DNA of 64,000 bases from a bacterium (GCA_024742475.1 JANSYI010000012.1:161698-225697); one strand, 5' to 3'; shown: positions 51,177-60,064, counted from the stretch's first letter. Notes: generated from the sequence alone by a model not told the origin. Made by a program: numbers and translations.

Positions 51177-52156
51177 TGGGCAGCTACGCACGCGAACTCG
51201 AGGTCGCGCTCGCGGCCGTGCGCGAGGCCTCGAAGGTCTGCCGCTCGGTCCAGGCCACCATCACGCCCGACGCGCTCGAGAAGAAGGACAAGTCGCCGGT
51301 CACCGTCGCCGACTTCGCCTCGCAGGCGTTGGTCTGCCGCGCGCTGCAGGACGCGTTCGCCGACGACCCGGTCATCGGTGAAGAAGACGCAGCGGCCCTA
51401 CGAGGCGATGACGGCGCGGCCTTTCGGGGCCGGGTGTTCGCAGAGCTTCAGCCCTTCGGCGTCGCCAGCGAAGACGAAGCGCTCGCCTTCATCGACCGCG
51501 GAGGCGCGCAGGCGTACTCCGAGCGGTTCTGGACCCTCGACCCCATCGATGGCACCAAGGGCTTCCTGCGTGGCGACCAGTACGCCGTCGCGCTGGCGCT
51601 CGTGGTGGACGGCGAGCTCACCGTCGCGGCGCTGGCGTGTCCCAACCTGCCGAGCCCCGACTTGGCCGGGGCGGACCAGGGCAGCGTGTTGTGGGCCGTT
51701 CGCGGCGAGGGAGCCTTTCACGCCCCGCTCGATGGCACCGGGGCTGCGGCGGCACGCGTGAGCACCGAGTCGGTCATCGCCAACACGCGCTTGTGCGAGT
51801 CGGTCGAATCTGGCCACAGCTCGCACAGCCACTCGGCCCAGCTCATGGAGCGGCTCGGCATCAGCGCCGAGCCCGTCCGCCTCGACAGCCAAACCAAGTA
51901 CGGTGTCGTCGCTCGAGGGGACGCCGAGGCCTACCTTCGGCTTCCCACGCGCCCCGGCTACCGCGAGAAGATCTGGGACCACGGCGCAGGCGCCCTCATC
52001 GTGCAGGAGGCCGGAGGCACGGTCACCGACGTCGCCGGCAAGCCGCTCGACTTCACCCGAGGCCGGGAGCTTTCCAAAAACCGCGGCGTCATCGTCACGC
52101 ACGGCCCCTTCCACGAGACGATCCTCGAGACGCTGGCCGCGCTCGGCGTGAAGTAG
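51176..52156 (+). CDS. cysQ: 3'(2'),5'-bisphosphate nucleotidase (PAP phosphatase), 326 aa
   Basis: This belongs to the inositol monophosphatase superfamily. The metal-binding motif is D122-PIDGTKGF, with the upstream acidic pair GEED near residue 70 and the late motif IWDHGAGALIVQEAGG near residue 260. The insert between EED and DPIDGT, with VASEDEALAFIDRGG, is like the eukaryotic HAL2/SAL1 type rather than short E. coli CysQ. The enzyme hydrolyses PAP to AMP, removing the inhibitory by-product of the sulfotransferase. It starts within the cysC stop codon. Confidence 0.94.
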   Translation: MGSYARELEVALAAVREASKVCRSVQATITPDALEKKDKSPVTVADFASQALVCRALQDAFADDPVIGEEDAAALRGDDGAAFRGRVFAELQPFGVASEDEALAFIDRGGAQAYSERFWTLDPIDGTKGFLRGDQYAVALALVVDGELTVAALACPNLPSPDLAGADQGSVLWAVRGEGAFHAPLDGTGAAAARVSTESVIANTRLCESVESGHSSHSHSAQLMERLGISAEPVRLDSQTKYGVVARGDAEAYLRLPTRPGYREKIWDHGAGALIVQEAGGTVTDVAGKPLDFTRGRELSKNRGVIVTHGPFHETILETLAALGVK

Positions 52157-52174
52157 GCCGCGAAGGAGGCTGCG

Positions 52175-53941
52175 ATGACCCTGGCCGTGGCGATCACGTT
52201 CGTGGTGCTGGCGGCGGTGATCGCCGGCCTCACGATGACGCGTGCGTCGCCGGACATGGTCCTCTTGGGGGGACTGGCCACGCTCTTGGTCGCCGGCATT
52301 CTCACGCCTGCCGAGGCGCTGGGCGGGTTCGGCAACGAGGGGCTCGCTACGATCGCTGCCCTGTTCATCGTCGCCGAGGGGCTGCGTCGCACGGGCGGGG
52401 TCAACTTCATCGGCTTACGCCTGCTGGGACGTCCCAAGTCTTTGCAGGCCGCGCAGGTCCGCTTGATGGCGCCGATCGCAGCGCTGAGCGCGTTTCTCAA
52501 CAACACGCCCGTCGTCGCGATGATGATGCCGGTGGTCTCCGACTGGGCGCGGCGTCAGTCGCTTTCGGTCAGCAAGCTGCTCCTGCCGCTGTCGTACGCG
52601 TCGATCCTCGGCGGCCTCGTCACCCTCGTGGGCACCTCGACCACGCTCGTCGTCAACGGCTTGATGATCGCCAGCCCCGGGCAAGACGGGTTCGGCATGT
52701 TCGACATCGCCTGGGTTGGCATCCCCGCGGCTATCGTCGGCCTCGTCTATGTTCCGCTGGCGTCGAAGTGGCTGCTGGCCGAGCGACGCCCCGCCATCAC
52801 GCAGCTCTCCGACCCGCGCGAGTACGTGGTGGAGATGGTCGTGCAGGACCACTCCCCGATCGTCGGCACCTCCATCGAAGACGCGGGGCTGCGTTCGCTG
52901 CCGGGCATGTACCTCATGGAGATCCAGCGCGGCGACGAGATCGTGCCCGCCGTCGAGCCCACCACCCGCCTCCAGGCGCTCGACCGCTTGATGTTCGTCG
53001 GCATCGTCGAGTCGGTCGTCGACCTGCAGAAAGTGCCGGGCTTGATGCCTGCGCCCGACCAGCTCTTCAAGGTCGACAACCCACGGTCACATCGCTGCCT
53101 CATCGAAGCCGTGGTGGGGCGTGGTCGCCTCGCTGGGCTCACGGTGCGGGAGGCCAAGTTCCGCACCAACTACAACGCCGTCATCATCGCGGTCTCGCGG
53201 GACGGTGAACGCGTCGAAAAGAAGGTCGGCGACATTCGGCTGCAAAGCGGCGACACCCTGCTCATCGAGGGCCACCCTTCGTTCGTCGATGCTCACCGCA
53301 ACTCTCGCGAGTTCCTGCTCGTCTCGTCGGTCGAGGACTCCACGCCGGTCACGCACGAACGCGCGTGGGCTGCACGCGCGCTGATGCTGCTCATGGTTGT
53401 GCTCGCGGCGACCGAGCTGACCAGCATGCTCAAGGCCGCGTGCATCGCCGGGGGCGGCATGGTGCTGTGCGGCTGCCTGCGGCTGTCTCAGGCCAAGCGC
53501 GCCATCGACTTGAGCGTGCTCTTGGGCATCGGCGCGGGCTTGGGCATCGGCGTCGCGATGGACCGCAGCGGCGCAGCAGCGTTCGTCGCGACGGGTTTGG
53601 TGGAGTCGGCGGGCACCAACCCCTACGTCGCGCTCGCCACCATCTTTCTCGTCACCAACGTGCTGGCCAACCTCATCACCACGCAGGCCGCCGCCGTGTT
53701 GGTGTTTCCCGTCGCGTTGGCCACGGCACAGGGTCTCGGCGTGAACTTCATGCCCTTCGCGCTGGGCCTGACGGTCGCGGCAGCGTCCGCCTTCGCGACA
53801 CCGGTCGGCTACCAGACCAACCTCATGGTCTACGGGCCCGGCGGGTATCGGGGCTCGGACTTCTTGAAGGTCGGCGCACCGCTCGCGGTGCTCGTCGGCA
53901 TCACGACCGTCATCGCTGCCCCGCTGGCGTTCCCGTTCTGA
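52175..53941 (+). CDS. SLC13/DASS-family permease with two TrkA-C domains, 588 aa
   Basis: Two membrane halves flank a pair of cytoplasmic TrkA-C (RCK_C) domains at about residues 205-385. Landmarks are FLNNTPVVAMMMPVV and LVGTSTTLVVNG in the first half, and LANLITTQAAAVLVFP and ATPVGYQTNLMVYG in the second. The S/T-N-T and related motifs form the sodium and anion sites of SLC13 transporters. Related algal and cyanobacterial proteins with TrkA-C domains are sulfate transporters. Placement directly after cysC-cysQ supports sulfate as substrate. A strong ribosome site AAGGAGG precedes ATG 52175, 18 bases after cysQ. Confidence 0.9.
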   Translation: MTLAVAITFVVLAAVIAGLTMTRASPDMVLLGGLATLLVAGILTPAEALGGFGNEGLATIAALFIVAEGLRRTGGVNFIGLRLLGRPKSLQAAQVRLMAPIAALSAFLNNTPVVAMMMPVVSDWARRQSLSVSKLLLPLSYASILGGLVTLVGTSTTLVVNGLMIASPGQDGFGMFDIAWVGIPAAIVGLVYVPLASKWLLAERRPAITQLSDPREYVVEMVVQDHSPIVGTSIEDAGLRSLPGMYLMEIQRGDEIVPAVEPTTRLQALDRLMFVGIVESVVDLQKVPGLMPAPDQLFKVDNPRSHRCLIEAVVGRGRLAGLTVREAKFRTNYNAVIIAVSRDGERVEKKVGDIRLQSGDTLLIEGHPSFVDAHRNSREFLLVSSVEDSTPVTHERAWAARALMLLMVVLAATELTSMLKAACIAGGGMVLCGCLRLSQAKRAIDLSVLLGIGAGLGIGVAMDRSGAAAFVATGLVESAGTNPYVALATIFLVTNVLANLITTQAAAVLVFPVALATAQGLGVNFMPFALGLTVAAASAFATPVGYQTNLMVYGPGGYRGSDFLKVGAPLAVLVGITTVIAAPLAFPF

Positions 53942-53954
53942 GAGATTCGTCCCT

Positions 53955-54674
53955 CTAGAAGCGGACGCGCAGCGGGTGAAACGCTTGGTCGGCAGCGCGC
54001 TTGCGGGCCACGCTGATCCACACGAAGCGCGCGACGCCGATTGCGAGCACGCCTCCACCGACGGCCAGCACCGTGACGCCCGTGCGCTGCAGCGACTCGG
54101 CACGCGCGCCTCGTTCGCGGTACGTCTGCAGGTCGAAGGCATCTTCGGCCGCGCGCTCGTGGGCGCGCCCTTGGGCGAAGAGTCCGGCACCGACGCCGAG
54201 ACCGAGCACACCCAGCGCGCTCACGGAGATTGCCCAAGGGTCTGCGTAGCGCGGCGGCGGCTCGTCTTGCAGCGGAGGCGGCGGCGTGGACGGAGGTGTC
54301 GGAGGGATTGGCACGGCGTGGGCTCGCGCGGCCTCGAGCAGGCGTTTGCAGCGGTCGCGGCGTCGTGCTGCTGCGGCCGCGTCCACCTCGAGCACGTCCA
54401 TCGCCATGTACTGCTCGTAGTGGTCGATGGCAGCCGGACAGTTGCCGCGGTCTTCCTCGACGACGCCGCGCATGTACACCAGCGGGGGATACTGCGCGCT
54501 CGGGTCGACCTCGTCGAGACGCTCGACGGCGCGCTCGTGCTCCCCGACTTCGAGCAGTCGCGCGACCTCGTCGGCGGTGCGACCGATCACCTCGGCCGTC
54601 GGGGCTGCCGGGGCCGCCGCTTCGGCGTCGGCAGGTGGTCCGAGCATTGCGAGCACGAAGAGGCCGGCGTTCAT
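53955..54674 (-). CDS. TPR-like membrane protein downstream of a kinase, 239 aa
   Basis: A short signal sequence (MNAGLFVLAMLGPPADAEA) is followed by a TPR-like helical region, including EVARLLEVGEHERAVERLDE and NCPAAIDHYEQYMAMDVLEV. A Pro-rich linker and two hydrophobic helices near residues 150-170 and 195-215 follow. The tail is basic. The organisation parallels the TPR protein at 17425-18279, which also follows a kinase gene. The ATG overlaps the kinase stop codon (ATGA), so translation is coupled. It probably acts in the periplasm or membrane with the kinase. Confidence 0.78.
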   Translation of the reverse strand: MNAGLFVLAMLGPPADAEAAAPAAPTAEVIGRTADEVARLLEVGEHERAVERLDEVDPSAQYPPLVYMRGVVEEDRGNCPAAIDHYEQYMAMDVLEVDAAAAARRRDRCKRLLEAARAHAVPIPPTPPSTPPPPLQDEPPPRYADPWAISVSALGVLGLGVGAGLFAQGRAHERAAEDAFDLQTYRERGARAESLQRTGVTVLAVGGGVLAIGVARFVWISVARKRAADQAFHPLRVRF

Positions 54675-56035
54675 CGAGGCTTTCCTTCGCCGCTCCACGA
54701 GGGCGGCAGGACGGAGGACCCTGGACGGGACTCGGGCTCGGGCGCGCGGGCCTTTGCGGCTTTCTTCCTCTTGCGGCGTTTCGTTCGCCGGGGCGGAGCG
54801 GGCGCCACTTCGGGCGCGGCATCGGCGTCGGGTTCGTCGCCGAGGATGACGACCTCCTCGGGCGCCGGCGGTGGCTGCGGAGCCGCCGCGGGAGCGGGGT
54901 CGACGGGGGGCGTGGTGACCACTTCGGGCGCCGGCGGGGGCGCAGAGGGGCGTCCCAAGAAGAAGCCGCCCAGCGCGAAGCCGGCAGCGCCCACCGCGAA
55001 GGTCGCTGCGATCGGCCAGCCACCTCGGCGGGGCACCGGTGCCATCGGGGTCGCTGCGATTGTCGGCTCGTGCGCCTCGGGCACCTCGAGCGATGGCGGC
55101 GGCACCGTGCCGTACTTGGCGTGAAGGAACGACGCGAGGGTGTGGGGGCTGCGATCGACGCCTTCGCGTTGGGCCCAGTTCCCCAGCCGCTTGGCGAACT
55201 CGGCCGCGGTGGGGGGGCGGCAGTCCGGGTCGACGCTCAGGGCGTCGAGCACGAGGCGCTCGATCTCCACAGGCAAGTCCGGGAGCACCTCTCGCGGCGG
55301 CTGCACGTCGCCCTTGACGATCTTGTTCATGACCGCGAAGTCGTTGTCGCCGAAGAACGCCCTGCGCCGGATCGAAAGCTCGTACAGCAGCACCCCGAGC
55401 CCGAACACGTCGCTGCGGCGGTCGAGCGCGGCGCCCTTGCACTGCTCGGGCGACATGTAGCCGACCTTGCCCTTGAGCGTCCCCGCGCGGGTCTTCTGTG
55501 TCTGCTGGCTCAGACGCGCGATACCGAAGTCGAGCAGCTTCACGTTGCCGTCGAAGCCGATCATCACGTTGGACGGCGAGACGTCGCGGTGAATCAGTCC
55601 GGCGCGCTCGGGCGTCGGTTCGTGTGCGTAGTGCAGGCCCCACGCGACCCGCTCGACCACCGCCACGCCGACTTCGAGCGGCATGGGCCCCGGGCCCTTC
55701 CAGTGGCGCTGCAGCGCGGCGACGGTGTGCCCGTGCACGTACTCCATCGCGAAGAAGTGGCTGCCGTCGCCGATGCCGAAGTCGAGGACCCGGACGATGT
55801 TGGGGTGGTCGAGGCCGGCGACGATGCGGACCTCGTCGAGGAACATGCGGACGAACTCGGGGTCCCACGCGAGGTGGGGCAGCATCCGCTTGAGCGCGAC
55901 TGGGTACCGGTCACCGCGGGCGGGAACGGCGAGATACAGCTCGGCCATGCCGCCCACCGCGAGGGGGCGGACGATGGTGTAGGCCCCCAGCCGTACGCCG
56001 GGCGAGAGGCTGTGCGTGTCGGCGCTCTTGTCCAT
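54671..56035 (-). CDS. Hanks-type Ser/Thr kinase with membrane segment, 454 aa
   Basis: The kinase domain covers about residues 18-290, with LAVGGMAEL, the ATP lysine K49, H149-R150-D151-VSPSN, DFG at 169-171 and a GYMSPEQ activation-loop end. The sequence closely resembles the kinase at 25619-26884. A membrane helix follows at about 345-368 and a Pro/Ala-rich extracytoplasmic tail with a basic patch ends the protein. The gene lies 19 bp downstream of an ECF-like sigma gene and overlaps the TPR gene at its stop. Phosphorylation of the sigma factor or a partner by this kinase is a reasonable inference. Confidence 0.92.
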   Translation of the reverse strand: MDKSADTHSLSPGVRLGAYTIVRPLAVGGMAELYLAVPARGDRYPVALKRMLPHLAWDPEFVRMFLDEVRIVAGLDHPNIVRVLDFGIGDGSHFFAMEYVHGHTVAALQRHWKGPGPMPLEVGVAVVERVAWGLHYAHEPTPERAGLIHRDVSPSNVMIGFDGNVKLLDFGIARLSQQTQKTRAGTLKGKVGYMSPEQCKGAALDRRSDVFGLGVLLYELSIRRRAFFGDNDFAVMNKIVKGDVQPPREVLPDLPVEIERLVLDALSVDPDCRPPTAAEFAKRLGNWAQREGVDRSPHTLASFLHAKYGTVPPPSLEVPEAHEPTIAATPMAPVPRRGGWPIAATFAVGAAGFALGGFFLGRPSAPPPAPEVVTTPPVDPAPAAAPQPPPAPEEVVILGDEPDADAAPEVAPAPPRRTKRRKRKKAAKARAPEPESRPGSSVLPPSWSGEGKPR

Positions 56036-56054
56036 CCCCGACCTGCATCGTACG

Positions 56055-56717
56055 TCACCGCGAGCGTCGGAGCGCGGCGGCGAGCGTGGGGATCGCCGGA
56101 TGCTCGGCCGTGCTCGCATCGTTCGCCAGCGACCGCATCCACGCCTCGAAGTCGACCTCGACCCGCGCTGCGACGCCGTGTGACCCGCCCAGCTTCTCCA
56201 CCACTGCGCGAAGCTGGTCTCGACCCCGCGCCAGCCGTGACGACAGCGTGCTCTGGGAAACCTCGAGGACGGCCGCGATTTCCTTGGCCATCAGGCCCTC
56301 CCAGTAGTAGAGGCCGAAGAGGATCTGCGTGTCGGGGGGAAGCTCGACGAGCGCCTGGAGCAGCAGCCGCTGCTCCTCTTTCTTCGCGACGAACGTGGTC
56401 AAGCCTGCGCCGGTGGCCGCGGGTTCTTCGTCGAAGCTCGACAGCCGCGCCAGGCGGTTGGCGTCGGAGAGGTGCTGGAGGAGCTGATATCGGGCGATGC
56501 CGTACAAGTACGCACGAAACCCGTTGGCGAGCTTGATCCGGTCTCGGCCCTCGACGCAGGCGAGGAAGGTGCGCTGGGTGAGGTCTTCGGCGGAGCGGGT
56601 GCGCAGCTCGAAGAACCGCAATACACCGTGATAGTGCTTGGCGACGAGGGTGTCGCCCGCGCGTCCATCTCCACCCCGCCAGGCCTGGAGGAGCGCGACA
56701 TCGTCCGTCGGACTCAC
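56055..56717 (-). CDS. ECF-like sigma-70 family factor, 220 aa
   Basis: Region 2 is recognisable in AEDLTQRTFLACVEG and GFRAYLYGIARYQLLQHL (DNA melting and -10 recognition). Region 4 lies in PPDTQILFGLYYWEGLMAKE and IAAVLEVSQSTLSSRLARGR, a helix-turn-helix for -35 binding. GTG 56717 is the start because TACGAT ends six bases upstream and the conserved region begins soon after. A further C-terminal extension of about 40 residues follows region 4, as in sigma factors controlled by partner proteins. It leads an operon with a Ser/Thr kinase and a TPR protein and has no recognisable anti-sigma gene. Confidence 0.88.
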   Translation of the reverse strand: MSPTDDVALLQAWRGGDGRAGDTLVAKHYHGVLRFFELRTRSAEDLTQRTFLACVEGRDRIKLANGFRAYLYGIARYQLLQHLSDANRLARLSSFDEEPAATGAGLTTFVAKKEEQRLLLQALVELPPDTQILFGLYYWEGLMAKEIAAVLEVSQSTLSSRLARGRDQLRAVVEKLGGSHGVAARVEVDFEAWMRSLANDASTAEHPAIPTLAAALRRSR

Positions 56718-56723
56718 CGATCC

Positions 56724-56729
56724 ATCGTA
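56724..56729 (-). promoter_or_regulatory. TACGAT -10-like box
   Basis: TACGAT on the minus strand ends six bases before GTG 56717 of the sigma factor gene. Confidence 0.4.
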
Positions 56730-56803
56730 GTCACACGGTTCGATGCGCGTCAAAGCGCGACGACCAGGCGGCGTCGCCGTCGATGTGGCAGCATCGAGTG
56801 GGC

Positions 56804-58297
56804 ATGCGAGCGGGCGTGAAAGCGTGGGCGTTGCTGGGTGCGGGCCTGCTGCTGTCGCCGGGCTGCTACTCCCTGGGCCCCTTCGCCTGCACGGACGCTG
56901 CGCAGTGCGTCGGCTCCGAAGGCCTCGGGATCTGCGCCGAACCCGGCTACTGTGCGTTCGAAGACGACGCGTGCCCCAGTGGGTTTCGCTTCGACGACCT
57001 GGCCAGTCGCGGGCTCTCCGGGGCATGCGTCGAGCCCCCCTCGGGGACGGGCAGCGCGTCGTCCACCGGGCTCGATCCGCTCTCCACCACCTCGGGTTCG
57101 GCCGGATCCACGGCCGCCAGCGCGTCGTCGTCGTCCTCCTCCTCGGCGGAGGCGGACTCGACCGGCACGATCAACCTCTGTGGTGACCGGCCCTGTCCCT
57201 GCGCCGTCGAGCTCCAGGCGGGCTTGGAGCACACCTGCGCCATCCGTACCGACGGTTCGATCGTGTGTTGGGGCAACGACGAGCTCGCCGCGCTCGGCCG
57301 AGGGGAGTTCGGAGGGGTCGTCGCGTGGCCGCAGCGCGTCGCCCTCCCGGCAGACTTCGTTGCCGCGACGCTGACCGCCGGCGACCACAACAACTGCGCG
57401 ACCTCTGAAGATGGCCAGCTCTACTGCTGGGGTCGCAACGCGGCAGGAGAGGTCGACCCATCGCTCGGTGCGGCACCCGTCGCGACGCCTGCCGAGGTTG
57501 GTTGGGCGAGCCCGGCGAGCGCCGTCGATGCCGGCCTGAACAACACGTGCGCCGTCGCCGATGGGCTCGTCTCGTGCTGGGGGGACAACGCCGACGGCCA
57601 GCTCGGGGAGGCGATGGCAGCCGCGGGACCATCCACGGTCGGTGGTGGGAGCCCTCTTCAAGGTGTCGAGGGGCTCGCGGTCGCGAACCGTCATGCGTGC
57701 GCTCGGGTGGCGGAGGCGATCTGGTGCTGGGGGACGAACTTCGACGGCCAGCTCGGCACGCTCGACGCGCCCGCATCGAGTCCGGACCCGGTCGAGGTGA
57801 CGCTCGTCGAGCCCGCGCGGGCGCTCGCCGCCGGCGGGTTGCACACCTGTGCCGTGGTCGGCGACCGCACGCAGGTCCAATGCTGGGGGTCCGGTGGCGT
57901 CGGGCAGCTGGGCACGGGGGACGGGCTCGACAGCGACGTGCCGGTCGACATCATGCTCACGCTCGGCGAGGAGGTCGTGCAGCTCTCGGCCAAGGGCGAG
58001 CACACGTGCCTGCTGACCACAGCCGGTGACGTCTACTGCTGGGGGCCCAACGGGGGCGACATCTTCGACACCGGCGAGAGTCGAGCCGACGCCCCGGTCA
58101 GGGTCGAGGTCGCCGACACGCTTCCCGAGCCGATCGAGCGAATCGCGGTCGGCCTGCGGCACCTTTGCGTCATCACCGAGGGCGGTCACGTGTTCTGCTG
58201 GGGCTCCGATGACGTCGAGCAGCTCGGGCCCTTCGATCCGCCGCTGAACATGCGCGCGACCGAGCTCGATCTGGCATGTGACGAGATCGACGCGTAG
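56804..58297 (+). CDS. RCC1-repeat surface lipoprotein, 497 aa
   Basis: ATG 56804 gives a signal peptide with a lipobox LLSPGC (Cys21); an ATG seven codons upstream is less suitable. A Cys-rich stretch and a Ser/Thr/Ala linker run to about residue 125. Six or seven RCC1-type repeats follow, with recurrent H-T/N-C-A and V-x-CWG units such as HTCAIRTDGSIVCWGN, LYCWGRN, LVSCWGDN and IWCWGTN. They would form a beta-propeller with paired Cys residues. Secreted RCC1 lipoproteins are common in myxobacteria and of unknown function. Ligand binding on the cell surface is an inference. Confidence 0.88.
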   Translation: MRAGVKAWALLGAGLLLSPGCYSLGPFACTDAAQCVGSEGLGICAEPGYCAFEDDACPSGFRFDDLASRGLSGACVEPPSGTGSASSTGLDPLSTTSGSAGSTAASASSSSSSSAEADSTGTINLCGDRPCPCAVELQAGLEHTCAIRTDGSIVCWGNDELAALGRGEFGGVVAWPQRVALPADFVAATLTAGDHNNCATSEDGQLYCWGRNAAGEVDPSLGAAPVATPAEVGWASPASAVDAGLNNTCAVADGLVSCWGDNADGQLGEAMAAAGPSTVGGGSPLQGVEGLAVANRHACARVAEAIWCWGTNFDGQLGTLDAPASSPDPVEVTLVEPARALAAGGLHTCAVVGDRTQVQCWGSGGVGQLGTGDGLDSDVPVDIMLTLGEEVVQLSAKGEHTCLLTTAGDVYCWGPNGGDIFDTGESRADAPVRVEVADTLPEPIERIAVGLRHLCVITEGGHVFCWGSDDVEQLGPFDPPLNMRATELDLACDEIDA

Positions 58298-58326
58298 CGG
58301 GGACCACGAAGATAGCCCGCGAAATC

Positions 58327-60060
58327 GTGGGATACGGCGCCTCATTTCCCGACTTCAGGGGCGTGGAGGGACGCACGACAATCGGGCCGACGATCCTCGC
58401 GGTCGCGGCCGGCCTGGCGCTGGGTGGCTGCTACTCCGGCGTGAGCGCCGAAGCCACCGTGCCCCTGGGCGAGGCGGACTCGGCGACGGAAGGGACCGGC
58501 GGCGAGGACGGGGACGAGGACACCAGCGGCGGTGGATCCGACCTCCCGATGCCCGAGGCGGACTGCCCGGGCCCGGACCAGCCTCGTCGGCTCAACCGCA
58601 CCGAGCTCAACAACATCGCGCTCGACGTGCTGGGGGTAAACAGCGAGCCCTTCGCGGGGCTGACCACCTCGGGGGACGTCGCGGGCTCGAAGGTGGGGCA
58701 TCGTCTCGTCGTCTCCGACGCGTGGGTCGACACATACATCTCCGGCGCCGACGAGGCCGCGCTCGCCTACGTGCAGCGCGAAGGCCTCGCTGCGCAGTGC
58801 GAGGGGCTGGGGGCCGAATGCACGCGTCCCCTGCTCGAGCCCGTCGCGTTTGCCCTGCTGCGCCGACCCGTATCCGAGGCGCGCATGGACGGGCTCGTGG
58901 GGATCGTTCAGACCGCGCTCGACAACGATCTGTCCCTCGAAGACGGCATCGTCTCGGCCCTCACCGCGGTGTTCATCTCGCCCGAGTTCCTCTACATCGG
59001 CACCAACGTCGGCGCGGAGCCGGGCGTGTATGCGCTCGATGGCTACGACGTCGCCACGCGCCTGGCGCTGGCGCTTTGGAACTCCGGCCCGGACCTCGAG
59101 CTGCTCGCCGCTGCGCAGCGGGGCGACCTCGACACCTCGGAGGGCATCCGCACGCAGGTCGACCGCATGTTGGCCGACCCCGACAAGGGCCCGCGATTCA
59201 TCGACGGATGGGCCAACACCTATCTGTTCCTCTCCAAGCTCGACGATGCGGGCGTCGACGTTCCCGAGGGCAGCGGCTTTACACCACAGGAGTGGACGGG
59301 ACTGCTCGCCGACATGAAGACCGAGGCGGTGACCGCCATGCGGCACGCGTTCGAAACGGGCGAGGACATCGACTTCCTGGTCGACCCCGGCGTCGTGTTC
59401 GTCAACGACCGCCTCGCGGCGCACTACGGCATCGAGGGGGTCGAAGGCGAGGAGTTTCGAATGGTCGAGGTCGGCCCAGACACGCCCTACGGCGGGCTGC
59501 TGACGATGGGGCACAACCTCATCGCCAACGACGACCTCATCCACCGTGGCGTCTCGGTGCTCAACGACTACCTTTGTCAGCCGATAGGAGCGCCCAGCGA
59601 CGAGGAGACGCTGGCACGCATCGCCGAGCAGCTCGAGTCGGGCTTGTCGGACGAAGAGCTCGTCGGGATTCGCATGAACGACCCCGCTTGCGCAGGGTGT
59701 CACGTCGCCATCGACCCACTGGGTACGGCGTTCGCTCGGTTCGACGCGCTCGGCCGGCACCACCTGCTCGACGAGGACGGCGCCCCGATCTCGAACGAAC
59801 AGGAATACTACGGTCAGCCGGTCGTCGGCCCGCAGAGCGTCCGCGAGCTGGTGCTCGAGTCGGGCTACGAGATGTGCTTCGTGCCCGCGCTGCTCGGACC
59901 GCTGGCCAACCGGGAGATGCGGGCACACGACACGGCCGACGCCTGCGCCACCGAGAGCCTGCTGGAGAGCGTCGATGGAGATCTGAACCTCCGCAACATC
60001 GTCGTCGCCGCCCTGACCAGCGGCACGTTTCGCACCCGGGTCGTCGGGGAAGAGGAGTAG
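58327..60060 (+). CDS. DUF1592/DUF1588-family lipoprotein with one CxxCH haem motif, 577 aa
   Basis: The start is GTG 58327; GTG 58363 is an alternative that gives a more usual signal peptide length before the lipobox LALGGC. The body follows the DUF1587/1595/1592/1588/1585 order known from Planctomycetes and Myxococcota: LNRTELNNIALDVLG, then FISPEFLYIG, HYGIEGVEGEEFRMV, DPACAGCHVAIDPLG and a C-terminal RNIVVAALTSGTF. C455-AG-C458-H459 is a single c-type haem-binding motif. The gene is followed by its usual DUF1552 partner after four bases. No biochemical function is established for the pair. Confidence 0.88.
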   Translation: MGYGASFPDFRGVEGRTTIGPTILAVAAGLALGGCYSGVSAEATVPLGEADSATEGTGGEDGDEDTSGGGSDLPMPEADCPGPDQPRRLNRTELNNIALDVLGVNSEPFAGLTTSGDVAGSKVGHRLVVSDAWVDTYISGADEAALAYVQREGLAAQCEGLGAECTRPLLEPVAFALLRRPVSEARMDGLVGIVQTALDNDLSLEDGIVSALTAVFISPEFLYIGTNVGAEPGVYALDGYDVATRLALALWNSGPDLELLAAAQRGDLDTSEGIRTQVDRMLADPDKGPRFIDGWANTYLFLSKLDDAGVDVPEGSGFTPQEWTGLLADMKTEAVTAMRHAFETGEDIDFLVDPGVVFVNDRLAAHYGIEGVEGEEFRMVEVGPDTPYGGLLTMGHNLIANDDLIHRGVSVLNDYLCQPIGAPSDEETLARIAEQLESGLSDEELVGIRMNDPACAGCHVAIDPLGTAFARFDALGRHHLLDEDGAPISNEQEYYGQPVVGPQSVRELVLESGYEMCFVPALLGPLANREMRAHDTADACATESLLESVDGDLNLRNIVVAALTSGTFRTRVVGEEE

Positions 60061-60064
60061 AGCG

